Shown here piece by piece: positions 8,739 through 17,886 of a stretch of 64,000 nucleotides of DNA. The position numbers were made by a program, and so were the translations under genes. The first letter of the stretch is position 1. The number at the start of each line of letters is the position of its first letter. Origin of the DNA: Atribacter laminatus (lineage in GTDB: Bacteria; Atribacterota; Atribacteria; Atribacterales; Atribacteraceae); NCBI RefSeq assembly GCF_015775515.1, contig NZ_CP065383.1:868001-932000 (forward strand). The letters are read 5' to 3'. The notes below the pieces were generated by a model. It was not told where the DNA came from and did no database searches. It saw only the letters and a list, made by a program, of their open reading frames with translations.

Positions 8739-9623
8739 TTATTGAGTTTGATCATTTCCACACATAAAACAACGACCAAGGACTTCATAAGCATCAGATT
8801 CTGAGAGAGAATTGGGGAGGATAAGAAGGGGGGTAAGAGTTAGAGCGGATTTGTTGGCATTATTGGAGAGAAAATCCGAGATTTGAGCAGCAAGCCGTGA
8901 AGGCTTGAAGTCAATAGCGGCTAAGACATGACCGGCTTGTATTTCAGACAAGGTTAAAGTAGAGGAATCAAAACAAATAATATCATGAGAATAGGACAGG
9001 TATTCTTTCATAATATCTTCATGACTGGTAAGATAAACCATTTGAGAAGATGGTGAATGGTAAGGCTTATTGTCATCAAAAATCAATTGATATTGAAGAT
9101 GGTTCTGTGAGGACATAAGAAAGTCTTGAATATAGGATTCATTGCGATGGACAATAAAAACCGGCGATTGATAACCAGACAGGAGGGATTGAAGTTTTTT
9201 CGACACCAGTTCCCAGTGAATGATAATCGGAACTGGATGAAAATAATTAGGAAATTTGGTTAGGGCGCAATTCCAAGTTATAAGAAAAGGTGTTTCTTGA
9301 AATTCGATATTTTTACACTTTTGAAAAAAAACATCGGTTAATTCTTCGGAAAAATCCATTATGATGATGATTCGAGCTAGGCTCATTTTTGAATTAATGT
9401 TTTTTTCGAGTTCGCCAGGATGTTTGGAATAGAGATTGATGGTTTGAAGCTGCGAAACCGATAATATTCTTTTTAAATGAATTTCAAAAAAAGCCGGGAA
9501 GTAACGCTCAGGCTGAGCAGCAAAAAGCCAGACTGCCGGTCCCTCTTCAATAGAACAAGAGGGACCGGAGGAAAAAAGGAGGATAACTAATACTACAATG
9601 CATTTTAATAAATTTCTTTCCAT
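8739..9623 (-). CDS. Exported protein of unknown function in RbsABC-type operon
   Basis: This 294-aa protein has an N-terminal hydrophobic segment (residues 4-23) ending in SGPSC, either a signal peptide or a weak lipobox. The rest alternates predicted strands and helices, with FIVHRNESYIQDFL, MVYLTSHEDI and QAGHVLAAIDFKPSRLAAQISDFL. The last phrase recalls the hinge and C-lobe pattern of sugar-binding proteins of the ribose/LacI fold. I do not recognise a named family. It is the last gene of the importer operon, 2 bp after a permease gene, so a job in the same uptake or sensing system is likely. A diverged second ligand-binding protein is one possibility. Confidence 0.65.
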   Translation of the reverse strand: MERNLLKCIVVLVILLFSSGPSCSIEEGPAVWLFAAQPERYFPAFFEIHLKRILSVSQLQTINLYSKHPGELEKNINSKMSLARIIIIMDFSEELTDVFFQKCKNIEFQETPFLITWNCALTKFPNYFHPVPIIIHWELVSKKLQSLLSGYQSPVFIVHRNESYIQDFLMSSQNHLQYQLIFDDNKPYHSPSSQMVYLTSHEDIMKEYLSYSHDIICFDSSTLTLSEIQAGHVLAAIDFKPSRLAAQISDFLSNNANKSALTLTPLLILPNSLSESDAYEVLGRCFMCGNDQTQ

Positions 9624-9625
9624 AG

Positions 9626-10609
9626 CTAAAATTTACGACGGTTGTATAAAATTTGATTCAGCAGGACGCTTCCCACCAAAACCAAACCAAGAGAGCCCAA
9701 CTGCCAGATCTGGTGAATTCCTGCGAGCTGCATTCCATTATAGAGCATGGTGATGATGGCGATACTTAATACCACCCCGCCGGCTGTCCCTTCTCCGCCC
9801 TTGATGCTGACACCTCCTAATACAGCTATGGTGATGGCTTGGAGTTCATAGCCCGTACCAATATCAGGGCGAGCACTGGCAATCCGCGAGGTTATTACCC
9901 AACCAGCTAAGGCGCTCAGGAGGCCGGAAAGAGTGTAAACGATAACTCGAATTTTTTTGACGTTAATCCCAGAAAATATCGCCGCTGTTTCATTGCTCCC
10001 CACACCATAGAGATGTCTTCCAAGCACGGTTCGATTCATGAGGAACATGAGGATTAAAACCACTGGGATAAAAATGAACAGCACCTGAAAGGGTAAGCCG
10101 CCGATGCGATGTTGTCCGATATAATAGAAAGACTCAGGAAAGTTGGAAACTGGCATCGGATTAGGGCCAAAACGAGGATCAACCGAAATAATCATGGCTA
10201 ATGATTTGTAGACGTAAAGGCTGGCAAGAGTGACTATAAAAGGAGGGATCTTGGGATAAGCAACCAGGAAACCATTGGCATATCCCATCGCACTGCCGGC
10301 GATAAGTCCAATGATGATGGCAAAAGACGGGCTAAAACCAGCTCGGCCGATAAGAACTCCAATAATCATAGCGACAATGGTCAGCATGGAACCAACGGAA
10401 AGGTCAATGCCGGCACCTCCCGATAGGATAACCAGCATTTCTGCTAAGGCTAATAGCCCCAGCTCCACACCGTATTGGGTCATATTGGTGAGATTATAGA
10501 AAGTAAAGAAACCTTTTACGGAAAAAGCAAACACCCCAAAGAGGATGAGGAATAATACCAAAAGAAAAAGTACCCGATTTTCAACAATGTGACTACCTAT
10601 GTTTTTCAT
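9626..10609 (-). CDS. Ribose-type ABC transporter permease (second)
   Basis: This 327-aa protein has 8-10 hydrophobic segments and the BPD_transp_2 signature GGAGIDLSVGSMLTIVAM near residue 65, plus GGVSIKGGEGTAGGV near residue 265. It is an RbsC/LsrD-like inner-membrane channel subunit. It overlaps the upstream permease by 4 bp (translational coupling) and precedes the unknown exported protein. Two different permeases point to a heterodimeric channel, as in Lsr or Rha importers, rather than the RbsC homodimer. Confidence 0.92.
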   Translation of the reverse strand: MKNIGSHIVENRVLFLLVLFLILFGVFAFSVKGFFTFYNLTNMTQYGVELGLLALAEMLVILSGGAGIDLSVGSMLTIVAMIIGVLIGRAGFSPSFAIIIGLIAGSAMGYANGFLVAYPKIPPFIVTLASLYVYKSLAMIISVDPRFGPNPMPVSNFPESFYYIGQHRIGGLPFQVLFIFIPVVLILMFLMNRTVLGRHLYGVGSNETAAIFSGINVKKIRVIVYTLSGLLSALAGWVITSRIASARPDIGTGYELQAITIAVLGGVSIKGGEGTAGGVVLSIAIITMLYNGMQLAGIHQIWQLGSLGLVLVGSVLLNQILYNRRKF

Positions 10610-11556
10610 AGCGATTCTCCCCTGGATCGGACGAGGTCAATCATAACCGAAATCAAAATCAGTACTCCAATAACCAAACCTTCGCTGAGGGCGGGAACAT
10701 TCATGAGAACCATCCCATTTTTAATGATTCCTACCAAAACTGCCCCCAGTAAGCTCCCAATCGCCGTTCCTTTTCCTCCAAAGACACTGGTGCCACCCAA
10801 CATTACTGCCGCGATGACTTCGAGTTCGAAACCAGAACCAGTATTGGTTTGTACAATTCCGGTGCGGGCTACGTAAATGAGCCCGGCAAAACCAACCAAA
10901 AGACCAGTTAGGGAATAGACAATTATGATGGTTCGTGAGAGGCTTACACCAGAAACTCGGGCAGCTTCAGGATTGTTTCCAATGGCATAAATTGCCCGTC
11001 CGGTTGGTCGGGAACTGAGAAAATAGCTGAAAAGGATGATCAAGACAGCGGTAATCCACATTGACAAGGGGATACCCAGCCATTTTCCTAAGCCAATGAT
11101 CCGTATATCAGGTGGAATTCCCGAGACCCACCGACCACCAAGCACTTGATACATTAAAGCTCGCATCATGCTCATCATCCCTAAGGTGACAATTATGGGC
11201 GGGACATTCCCATAAGAGATGATGATCCCATTGAGAATACCAATCCCAAAACCGGTAGCAATTGCCGAAAGGATAACGATAATAAAGGATGAACCAGCCA
11301 TGAGAAGTTTTCCGGCAACCACTGAAGCCATACCTAAGATTGAACCCACCGAAACATCGATACCACCGGTAATGATGACCATAGTCATTCCAATAGCCGA
11401 TATGGCGACTCCGGAAAGCTGTAAGAGCAAATTGGAAAGGTTACTGACTGACATAAATTTCTCAGTACCCAGAGAAAAAATGACCATTAATACCACGATA
11501 AGACCCAAAACTGTAAATTCTCTGCGTTTCATTATAATTTGGAGGTTCGCAGTCAT
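10606..11556 (-). CDS. Ribose-type ABC transporter permease (first)
   Basis: This 316-aa BPD_transp_2 membrane protein has the motif TGGIDVSVGSILGMASV near residue 63 and GGTSVFGGKGTAIGS near residue 252, both standard for RbsC/LsrC-type permeases. It overlaps the ATPase gene and the next permease gene by 4 bp each, so the three are a tightly coupled unit. It should pair with the second permease in the inner membrane. Confidence 0.92.
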   Translation of the reverse strand: MTANLQIIMKRREFTVLGLIVVLMVIFSLGTEKFMSVSNLSNLLLQLSGVAISAIGMTMVIITGGIDVSVGSILGMASVVAGKLLMAGSSFIIVILSAIATGFGIGILNGIIISYGNVPPIIVTLGMMSMMRALMYQVLGGRWVSGIPPDIRIIGLGKWLGIPLSMWITAVLIILFSYFLSSRPTGRAIYAIGNNPEAARVSGVSLSRTIIIVYSLTGLLVGFAGLIYVARTGIVQTNTGSGFELEVIAAVMLGGTSVFGGKGTAIGSLLGAVLVGIIKNGMVLMNVPALSEGLVIGVLILISVMIDLVRSRGESL

Positions 11557-13088
11557 AGGTTTTTCTCCTCAATTGATAAGCCCTTGGTTTTCAACATTCT
11601 CTCTCCAGTTGCGGCACGAATCAGGTTTTCTGAGGTGATATCTTGATCTTCAAAAGCCCCGGTGATACGACCTTCATGCATAACAATCACTCGGTCAGCT
11701 AGTTTCAGGATTTCAGGAAGTTCACTGGAGATGATGATCACTGCGATCCCTTTCTCAGCTAAAGAAGCAATCATATGGTGGATTTCTGATTTAGAGGCAA
11801 CATCTACTCCCCGAGTGGGTTCATCGAGCATGAGAATTTGTGGGTTTACCCCCAACCACTTGGCTAAGACTACTTTTTGCTGGTTGCCCCCGCTAAGGCT
11901 AAAGACTTTTGAATCAAGGCTAGGAGTCTTAATGGCCAGCTCTTTCACATACTTCTTTCCCAGCTCTTTTTCTTGTTGGTTATGAACAATACCCATTCTT
12001 GAAGAAATTTCTTTGAGCACGGTTACGCTCATATTAAAAGCGGTACTTAAAATGGGAAAAAGACCTTGGGCTTTTCGATCTTCAGGAAGATAGGCAATTC
12101 CATTGGCCATAGCCTCCTCAGAAGAAGAAAAGCTTACCTTTTTCCCTTGGTAAATAATCTCACCACTGTCGGGCTTAATCAGTCCGAAGAGGGTTTGAGC
12201 GATGTCAGTTCGCCCTGATCCAACCAACCCAGAAAAACCTAAAATTTCTCCAGGGTAAACATCAAAATGAATATCGTAATAGCGACCTTTCCGGGTAAGG
12301 TTTTTGAGGGTGAGTACCGGTTTTTCTCCTTTTTTTCCCAGATGATTGATTTCTTCCACCAACAATCGTCCGGCCATGAGTTCGATTATTTTATTACGAT
12401 TAATTTCACCGATGGGATATTCACCAACCACTTCACCATCTCGCATAATAGTAACCCGATCAGCAATACGGAATATTTCTTCTAAGCGATGGCTAATGTA
12501 GATAATGCCAACCTTTCTCTCCTTTAATTTCTGAATAATTTCAAAAAGTCTTTCGGTTTCATGTTCGGTCAGGATCGCGGTTGGTTCGTCAAAGATAATC
12601 AGCTTGGCTTCGTAAACCAAGGCTTTGGCGATGAGTGCCAACTGTTGCAGCCCAACACTGAGGTCTCGCATGGGTTGTTTAATAAAATGAGGAGATATTT
12701 GAAGGGATTCAAATAACGATCGAGCCTTTTTTTCTTCTTCAGCCCAATCGATATTACCTCTCCGGGTTTTTATTTCCCGGCCTAAGAAAATATTTTCTAA
12801 GACACTCAATTCTCTATAAATGAGTGGTTCTTGATAGACAGTAGATATGCCTATATCTTGAGCTTTTCTTGGAGAACCAATGATAACTGGTTTTTCAAGA
12901 TAGAAGATTTCGCCTCGATCCTGAGATAGGGCTCCAGAAATAATTTTTATGAGAGTTGATTTCCCTGCTCCATTTTCGCCAACCAAGGCATGAACTTCCC
13001 CAGGATTTAAAGAAAAATTAACTTTTTTTAAGGCATGAACTCCTCCAAAAGATTTTTCTATTCCACGACATTCGAGAATGGTATCCAT
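11553..13088 (-). CDS. RbsA/LsrA-type ABC transporter ATPase with two NBDs
   Basis: This 511-aa fused dimer energises the importer. NBD1 (residues 1-240) has Walker A GENGAGKST, signature LSVGLQQ and Walker B LIIFDEPTA. NBD2 (260-500) has the usual degenerate Walker A SGLVGSGRT, signature LSGGNQQKV and Walker B ILMLDEPTRGVD. This asymmetry is normal for the RbsA family. The start ATG is followed by DTILECRGIEKSFGG. It begins 173 bp after the binding-protein gene, with a terminator-like hairpin between them. Confidence 0.95.
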   Translation of the reverse strand: MDTILECRGIEKSFGGVHALKKVNFSLNPGEVHALVGENGAGKSTLIKIISGALSQDRGEIFYLEKPVIIGSPRKAQDIGISTVYQEPLIYRELSVLENIFLGREIKTRRGNIDWAEEEKKARSLFESLQISPHFIKQPMRDLSVGLQQLALIAKALVYEAKLIIFDEPTAILTEHETERLFEIIQKLKERKVGIIYISHRLEEIFRIADRVTIMRDGEVVGEYPIGEINRNKIIELMAGRLLVEEINHLGKKGEKPVLTLKNLTRKGRYYDIHFDVYPGEILGFSGLVGSGRTDIAQTLFGLIKPDSGEIIYQGKKVSFSSSEEAMANGIAYLPEDRKAQGLFPILSTAFNMSVTVLKEISSRMGIVHNQQEKELGKKYVKELAIKTPSLDSKVFSLSGGNQQKVVLAKWLGVNPQILMLDEPTRGVDVASKSEIHHMIASLAEKGIAVIIISSELPEILKLADRVIVMHEGRITGAFEDQDITSENLIRAATGERMLKTKGLSIEEKNL

Positions 13089-13221
13089 GGTGAGCTCCTA
13101 ACTCTTGACCCTCCCTATAGAGGTTAGGGAATAATTGGTACAAAACTAATACTTACCATTTAAGAATATTTTAAAAACAACGTATATATTCAACTTCATG
13201 TATAAAATATTATAGATAAAT

Positions 13222-13248
13222 AAAGAAAAAGGCGTCCCGAAGGACGCC
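13222..13248 (-). terminator. Intra-operon terminator/attenuator after binding-protein gene
   Basis: On the minus strand the perfect 7-bp stem GGCGTCC-TTCG-GGACGCC is followed by TTTTTCTTTA. It lies 14 bp after the binding-protein stop and before the ATPase gene. Such partial terminators let the binding protein be made in excess. Confidence 0.88.
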
Positions 13249-13261
13249 TTAGAGAAAATTT

Positions 13262-14251
13262 TTAGAAATTGAATTGATCGACATTGCTGGCGTCGAAAAC
13301 CTTAGGAGGACCAAGAACCAGCATTTTGTCTTGTGCTAAAAATACCGGTTTGGTTTCTATCCCTGAAACATCATATTCTTTCCCATCTTCGAAAGTATTT
13401 TTATCCAGCAGGTATTTTGCCGCCCAAACAGTTAGATAGCCTAAGTCAACTGGGTTCCAGAGAACAAAGGACTTCACTGCGCCACTCTTCACATATTTTG
13501 CCATCATCGAGGGAACGGAAATACCAGTAGCAAAGATTTGGTCAATTTTCCCAGCTTGTTCGACAGCTTCTGCAACTCCAGGCGCCGAAGTGCTGCACTG
13601 ACCGATAACTCCTTTTAAGTTGGGGAAAGCATTGATCAAATCAAGCATGACATTAATAGCCATTTGAACATCTTCTTCGGCGTAACGAATGGTTACTAAT
13701 TTCATATTGGGATATTCGGCTAACTTTTGCAGTTCATAGAGAATCCAGGTATTCAAATTCCAAGCAGTAGGACCGCAAGAAACAATAGCGAATTCACCCT
13801 CATAATTCATGGCCTTGGCTAATTCATCTAAGGTGGTGTACCCAATAGCATCTTGGAGAGCTTGGTTGACGAATACCTCTCGTACATCCTGAGCTCCATC
13901 AGTATCGCTGGTTAATACTATGATACCTTTTTCTTGAGCCTTTTTGAGTACTGGAGTGATGGCAGCTGGGTCGTTAGGAGCAACAGCAATGGCATCTACC
14001 CCCTGAGTGATGAGGTTATCAACGATTTCACTTTGTTTGGCAACATCAGCCGTTACCGGACCTGTGTAAATAAATTCAACATCCAAGTCCTCAGCTGCTT
14101 TTTTCCCACCTTCTTCCATGGCATTGAAATAAGGAATTCCAATTAGTTTGGGAACAAAAGCTATTTTGTACTTTGCTTCAGCAAAGGCTGGAACTAGAAG
14201 AACCGCTACCATTAACAACACCATTACTGCTAAAATATAGGTTTTTTTCAT
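13262..14251 (-). CDS. Periplasmic sugar-binding protein, LsrB/RhaS-like
   Basis: This 329-aa protein has a signal peptide cleaved at AFA-EA (about residue 25). The mature part is a type I periplasmic binding protein. IPYFNAMEEGGKKAAEDL, TGPVTADVAKQSEIVDNLI, VLTSDTDG and FVNQALQDAIG are laid out as in LsrB (autoinducer-2) and RhaS (rhamnose) proteins rather than classical RbsB. The ligand cannot be fixed, and rhamnose, AI-2 or another small sugar are the candidates. GGAGGGGTTAAT precedes the ATG. First gene of the five-gene importer operon. Confidence 0.88.
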   Translation of the reverse strand: MKKTYILAVMVLLMVAVLLVPAFAEAKYKIAFVPKLIGIPYFNAMEEGGKKAAEDLDVEFIYTGPVTADVAKQSEIVDNLITQGVDAIAVAPNDPAAITPVLKKAQEKGIIVLTSDTDGAQDVREVFVNQALQDAIGYTTLDELAKAMNYEGEFAIVSCGPTAWNLNTWILYELQKLAEYPNMKLVTIRYAEEDVQMAINVMLDLINAFPNLKGVIGQCSTSAPGVAEAVEQAGKIDQIFATGISVPSMMAKYVKSGAVKSFVLWNPVDLGYLTVWAAKYLLDKNTFEDGKEYDVSGIETKPVFLAQDKMLVLGPPKVFDASNVDQFNF

Positions 14252-14717
14252 ATTAACCCCTCCAAAATATAATTTATATTAGAGATTATAATTAAATATT
14301 ACCTATTTCAAGTATTAAATTCAAGTTTCTTTTGGAAAAATGATGAATTTTAAATAAAAGAGGAACAAAAAGGTATTACAATAATATAAATAACCGAATA
14401 GGTAAATTAATTGGAGGTAACACTTTAAAAGGCAGGTTCATCGGAAAGATAAGAAGAAGAAAGAGAATAAAAATAATATCATCTCACCCCCGCTGTGGTT
14501 GAGAAATTAAGCAAAGACGAGTCGCAGGGCTATAATGATGAGAATATTTTCTTTTCACGAGGATAGTATTTATAAATTAGATGTAATCATTGGTGAATGT
14601 AACGGCTAATGAATTAGCTATTAATAGTTCATAAAAAAAACAAACCGGTTGTTTATGAGCAACAGACTCGTCAACTTTTACACCGGATTTAAAAGCAGGA
14701 ATCGCTCTATAAGGCGG
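14252..14717. other. Non-coding leader region of the importer operon
   Basis: There is no ORF. The part near 14252-14340 must contain the promoter for the binding-protein gene. On the minus strand TTGAAA and TATAAT occur there with a short 15-bp spacer. The remainder is unassigned A+T-rich DNA. Confidence 0.45.
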
Positions 14718-14794
14718 TGGCGCGCCCGGAGGGATTCGAACCCCCAACCGACAGATCCGTAGTCTGTTGCTCTATCCAATTGAGCCACGGGCGC
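14718..14794 (-). tRNA. tRNA-Arg (ACG)
   Basis: The cloverleaf reads on the minus strand with acceptor GCGCCCG/CGGGCGC, discriminator G and encoded CCA (14718-14720). Anticodon stem ACAGA/TCTGT encloses CTACGGA, giving anticodon ACG. Length is 77 nt. Confidence 0.95.
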
Positions 14795-14937
14795 ATAAAA
14801 GAATGCGATACTATTTTAAGGAGTAATTTAGTGCTCGTCAAGGCATGATTTAAATTCGGGAGGGTTATCTTGTTTCCAATAAACTGGGCTCTTAAATTTT
14901 TTGAAAAAAGAGTATAATTATGGAAGGAGGTGAGAGA

Positions 14938-15819
14938 TTGAAAAAAGTTGTATTTATAGTAGTTTTGCTTGTGTTGGTTTTGTCTTTACCGGTTTGTGCT
15001 GAAGAAAGAATAGAAATAATTCATTCTGAAATAGCTCGAATTGCTTCTGCTTTAAAAGGTGAATATGCCCTGGGAAAACCTGTTATTATTGGGGAACTGA
15101 CAATTATCCCAGTAGTAAAAACCAATGTCTTGTCTTTTGGCAGCGATAAAAGCTCTTCTTTTCAAATGATTTTTGGTGGAATAAGTCTTGAACCAGTTGC
15201 TATATTAGTGATTAAAGACGGGAAATTTCAGATTTATAATATTGGTGAGCCCGATGCCGGTGTTGGTGAAATATTTGAAACTCTTCCAGGGTTATTACCC
15301 CAAACTCAAACCCTTTCTGAGGATGCGAAACAGGAATTGATTAAAAAAGGGAGGGAAAGTCTTCAAAAAAAGGATTTTGAGAAAGCAAAAAAAATTTTTG
15401 AAGATCTTCTAGAAAATAATCCAGAACTTGCCGATGCTCATGCTCTCTTAGGACAAGCATTAGGAGAACTTGCTCAGTCTACCGCAGATCTTAACAAGAA
15501 AATTCAATATGGGATGGAAGCCTTTCGGGAGTTTGCTCGTGCCTTAGAAATTGAACCAGATAATCCTTATGCTTTAGTTGCCAGGGGATATGCTCGATTG
15601 ATGGTTCCCCCTCCTTTGGGGGGAGTTGATGCTGCCATCGAAGATTTTAATCTGGTGATCAATAGTCACCCTGAATTTATTGACGCCTATATTGGTTTAG
15701 CTAAAGCGTATAGCAAAAAGGGAGATCAGAATAAAGCCAAGGAATATTTTAATAAAGTCCTTGAACTAGACCCCGAGAATGCTCAAGCTATTGAGGGTTT
15801 GTCAAGAGTGGGTGAGTAA
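14938..15819 (+). CDS. Secreted YtfJ/GerW-like domain protein with TPR repeats
   Basis: A frame is open from ATG 14920, but GGAGGTGAGAGA sits 7 bp before TTG 14938. That start gives the signal peptide KKVVFIVVLLVLVLSLPVCA and about 293 aa. Residues 35-105 match the YtfJ/GerW pattern (LGKPVIIGELTIIPVVKT, then GGISLEPVAILVIKDGKFQI). Residues 140-290 hold at least three tetratricopeptide repeats, including DAYIGLAKAYSKKGDQNKAK. The family is best known as sporulation protein YtfJ, but this one is exported and fused to a protein-interaction domain. The next gene has the same domain alone, so they probably interact. Function unknown. Confidence 0.75.
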   Translation: MKKVVFIVVLLVLVLSLPVCAEERIEIIHSEIARIASALKGEYALGKPVIIGELTIIPVVKTNVLSFGSDKSSSFQMIFGGISLEPVAILVIKDGKFQIYNIGEPDAGVGEIFETLPGLLPQTQTLSEDAKQELIKKGRESLQKKDFEKAKKIFEDLLENNPELADAHALLGQALGELAQSTADLNKKIQYGMEAFREFARALEIEPDNPYALVARGYARLMVPPPLGGVDAAIEDFNLVINSHPEFIDAYIGLAKAYSKKGDQNKAKEYFNKVLELDPENAQAIEGLSRVGE

Positions 15820-15922
15820 AGGATAATTATTTGAAAAAATTCATAGATTGAAAACAACTTTATTATAAAAAAATGATACGTTAAATGGATTCTAATTAGA
15901 AAGTAATTTGGAGGTGATAGGT

Positions 15923-16426
15923 GTGAGAAAAGCAGTTTTAATAAGTTTAATTGGGTTGATGGTTTTGGTTTTGGGAAGTTTGGGATGGTCTCAAGAAAGC
16001 GTATCTAACGATATCATAACTTTAATGGATGCGGTATTATCAAAAATGACTCAAATGGTTCAACCCAATACCCTCATTGGAGCACCAATTCAAGTGGGAG
16101 ACGTGACAGTGGTACCAGTGATTAAGGTTGATGTTGGATTTGGTGGAGGTGGTGGCCTTGGTATGCCAGCTGGTCAACCTTCCGGTGGAGGGACTGGTGG
16201 GGGCATTACCATGGAACCAGTTTCATTTTTAGTTATTCAAGAAGGCAAAGTTACTCTGCTTTCAGCAACTACTCCGGTTTCGCCCTGGAAGGACATTATT
16301 GAAACAGCAATGCCCATGATAATGCAGGGCGTACAGGGAATGTCTGGGATGTCAGCGGCGGATATGTATGATTATGAATATGAACCAACAGAAGAACCGA
16401 TAATGAGTCCAGTACCAGAAGAATAA
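15923..16426 (+). CDS. Secreted YtfJ/GerW-domain protein
   Basis: The start is GTG 15923, placed by TTGGAGGTGATAG just upstream. The frame is open earlier, from TTG 15908. The 167-aa product has a signal peptide ending near GWSQ. It then carries the full family core: LIGAPIQVGDVTVVPVIKVD, a glycine-rich stretch with four GGG groups, and TMEPVSFLVIQEGKVTLL. The C-terminal tail is rich in M, P and E. It lies 103 bp after its TPR-fused paralogue, and a strong terminator closes the pair. Whether the host sporulates cannot be told here. Confidence 0.8.
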   Translation: MRKAVLISLIGLMVLVLGSLGWSQESVSNDIITLMDAVLSKMTQMVQPNTLIGAPIQVGDVTVVPVIKVDVGFGGGGGLGMPAGQPSGGGTGGGITMEPVSFLVIQEGKVTLLSATTPVSPWKDIIETAMPMIMQGVQGMSGMSAADMYDYEYEPTEEPIMSPVPEE

Positions 16427-16474
16427 TAACTCTTTGATAAACTTAACAAACTTAGAAGCTTAAAGTGTTATTGT

Positions 16475-16507
16475 GGCGGGTATGTAATACCCGCCATCCT
16501 TTTTTTG
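16475..16507 (+). terminator. Terminator of the GerW-domain gene pair
   Basis: A perfect 9-bp stem GGCGGGTAT-GTA-ATACCCGCC is followed after ATC by CTTTTTTTG. It is 48 bp after the stop codon. Confidence 0.92.
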
Positions 16508-16644
16508 TTCCAAGTTAATTTTTAAAATCTTCCTATAATCCCCTTTTAAGAAGAGGATTGATTCCAAAGTAAGTATTTTTAAAAGTCATCTAAAATGACG
16601 AAAATAGTATGGAGATCTTTCCTGATTAGGAGCACAAAATCAAG

Positions 16645-17886
16645 ATGAATTTGTCTTATACAAAAAAAGTATTTCCATCGGGCTTGAAAGTCGTATTTCG
16701 TCGGATGAAATCACCTTTAGTGACTTTGAATCTTTGGGCAAGAGTTGGAGTTAAGGATGAAGAACCAGTGCAAATTGGAATCTCTCATTTTTTTGAGCAT
16801 ATGGTTTTTAAGGGTACGACCAATTACCCGGGATTAGAACTATCAAGGCAGGTTCAAGCCATTGGTGGCAATATTAATGCTGGCACTTCCTTGGACACCA
16901 CGGATTTTTATATTGTTGTCCCTTATAATCATTGGGAGAAATCATTAGAGCTAATTATCGATTTAGTTCGCAATCCACTTTTTGATCCTATTGAAATCGA
17001 ACGTGAGAAAAAAGTAATCATTCAGGAAATACATATAGATGAAGACGACCCGGAAGAAAAACTCGCTATCACTCTTTATCATGAAGTTTTTTCCGGAACT
17101 CCTTATGAACGTTCAATATTGGGGTCAAAGGATACCATTGCTCACTTGAAAAGGGAGAACTTCATATGCCACCAGGAATCCTTTTACCACCCCTCAAATC
17201 TTACCTTGGTAGTCTGTGGAGACCTATCTGAAAACCAGTTGTTCGAGAAAATAGATCTATTTTTCAAAAATGGGGGAAAACCACTACAGAATTTGTTTAA
17301 CTCCTTTCCTCCCCTTCCTAAGGTACAAAGAAAAAGAATCGAAATCAACATGGACATTCACCATCATTATGGAGCTATTGGATTTTTAGGCCCAGGTATT
17401 CGGCAAGATGATTTTTGCCTGCTCAAACTTTTATCGATTATCCTTGGAGATGGAATCGACTCCCGTCTCAATGCCCGACTGAGGGAAAGAGAACAGTTGG
17501 TTGACTCAATTCATACCAACTTTTCTTTTTATCAAGAATCTGGAATTTTCAGCATCATATTCACCTTTGCCAATAGCGACCCAAAAATAATTGAAGCAAC
17601 AATTCAAGAAGAATGTGAGCTGTTATTAAATTATACCCCTCAAGATATTGAAATAAATCGAGCTAAAAACCTTTTATTGAGCGGCTTTTATCATTCTATT
17701 GAAACGACCTTAGGAAGCGCCGAATTATTGGGACGTTTAGATACTATTGATACCATTGATACCATTTTTCGGTATTTGAAGAATATACAAAATATTCAGA
17801 CCAAACAGATAATTGATGTTTTAAAAAAGTATCTTGATTTTAATTTTGCAATCAGTGTTATTATCAATCCCGAGGATCATCGATGA
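16645..17886 (+). CDS. M16-family zinc peptidase, catalytic subunit
   Basis: This 413-aa M16B peptidase (pitrilysin/processing-peptidase superfamily) has the inverted zinc motif HFFEH (H48, E51, H52). The third ligand E128 lies 77 residues beyond E51 in VIIQEIHIDE, exactly the family spacing. No signal peptide is seen. The second half (about 180-410) is the non-catalytic lobe. It overlaps the following homologue by 4 bp (ATGA). Two half-size subunits, one catalytic and one without the zinc motif, form the active clamshell in known bacterial M16B heterodimers. Substrates are probably small peptides. Confidence 0.93.
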   Translation: MNLSYTKKVFPSGLKVVFRRMKSPLVTLNLWARVGVKDEEPVQIGISHFFEHMVFKGTTNYPGLELSRQVQAIGGNINAGTSLDTTDFYIVVPYNHWEKSLELIIDLVRNPLFDPIEIEREKKVIIQEIHIDEDDPEEKLAITLYHEVFSGTPYERSILGSKDTIAHLKRENFICHQESFYHPSNLTLVVCGDLSENQLFEKIDLFFKNGGKPLQNLFNSFPPLPKVQRKRIEINMDIHHHYGAIGFLGPGIRQDDFCLLKLLSIILGDGIDSRLNARLREREQLVDSIHTNFSFYQESGIFSIIFTFANSDPKIIEATIQEECELLLNYTPQDIEINRAKNLLLSGFYHSIETTLGSAELLGRLDTIDTIDTIFRYLKNIQNIQTKQIIDVLKKYLDFNFAISVIINPEDHR

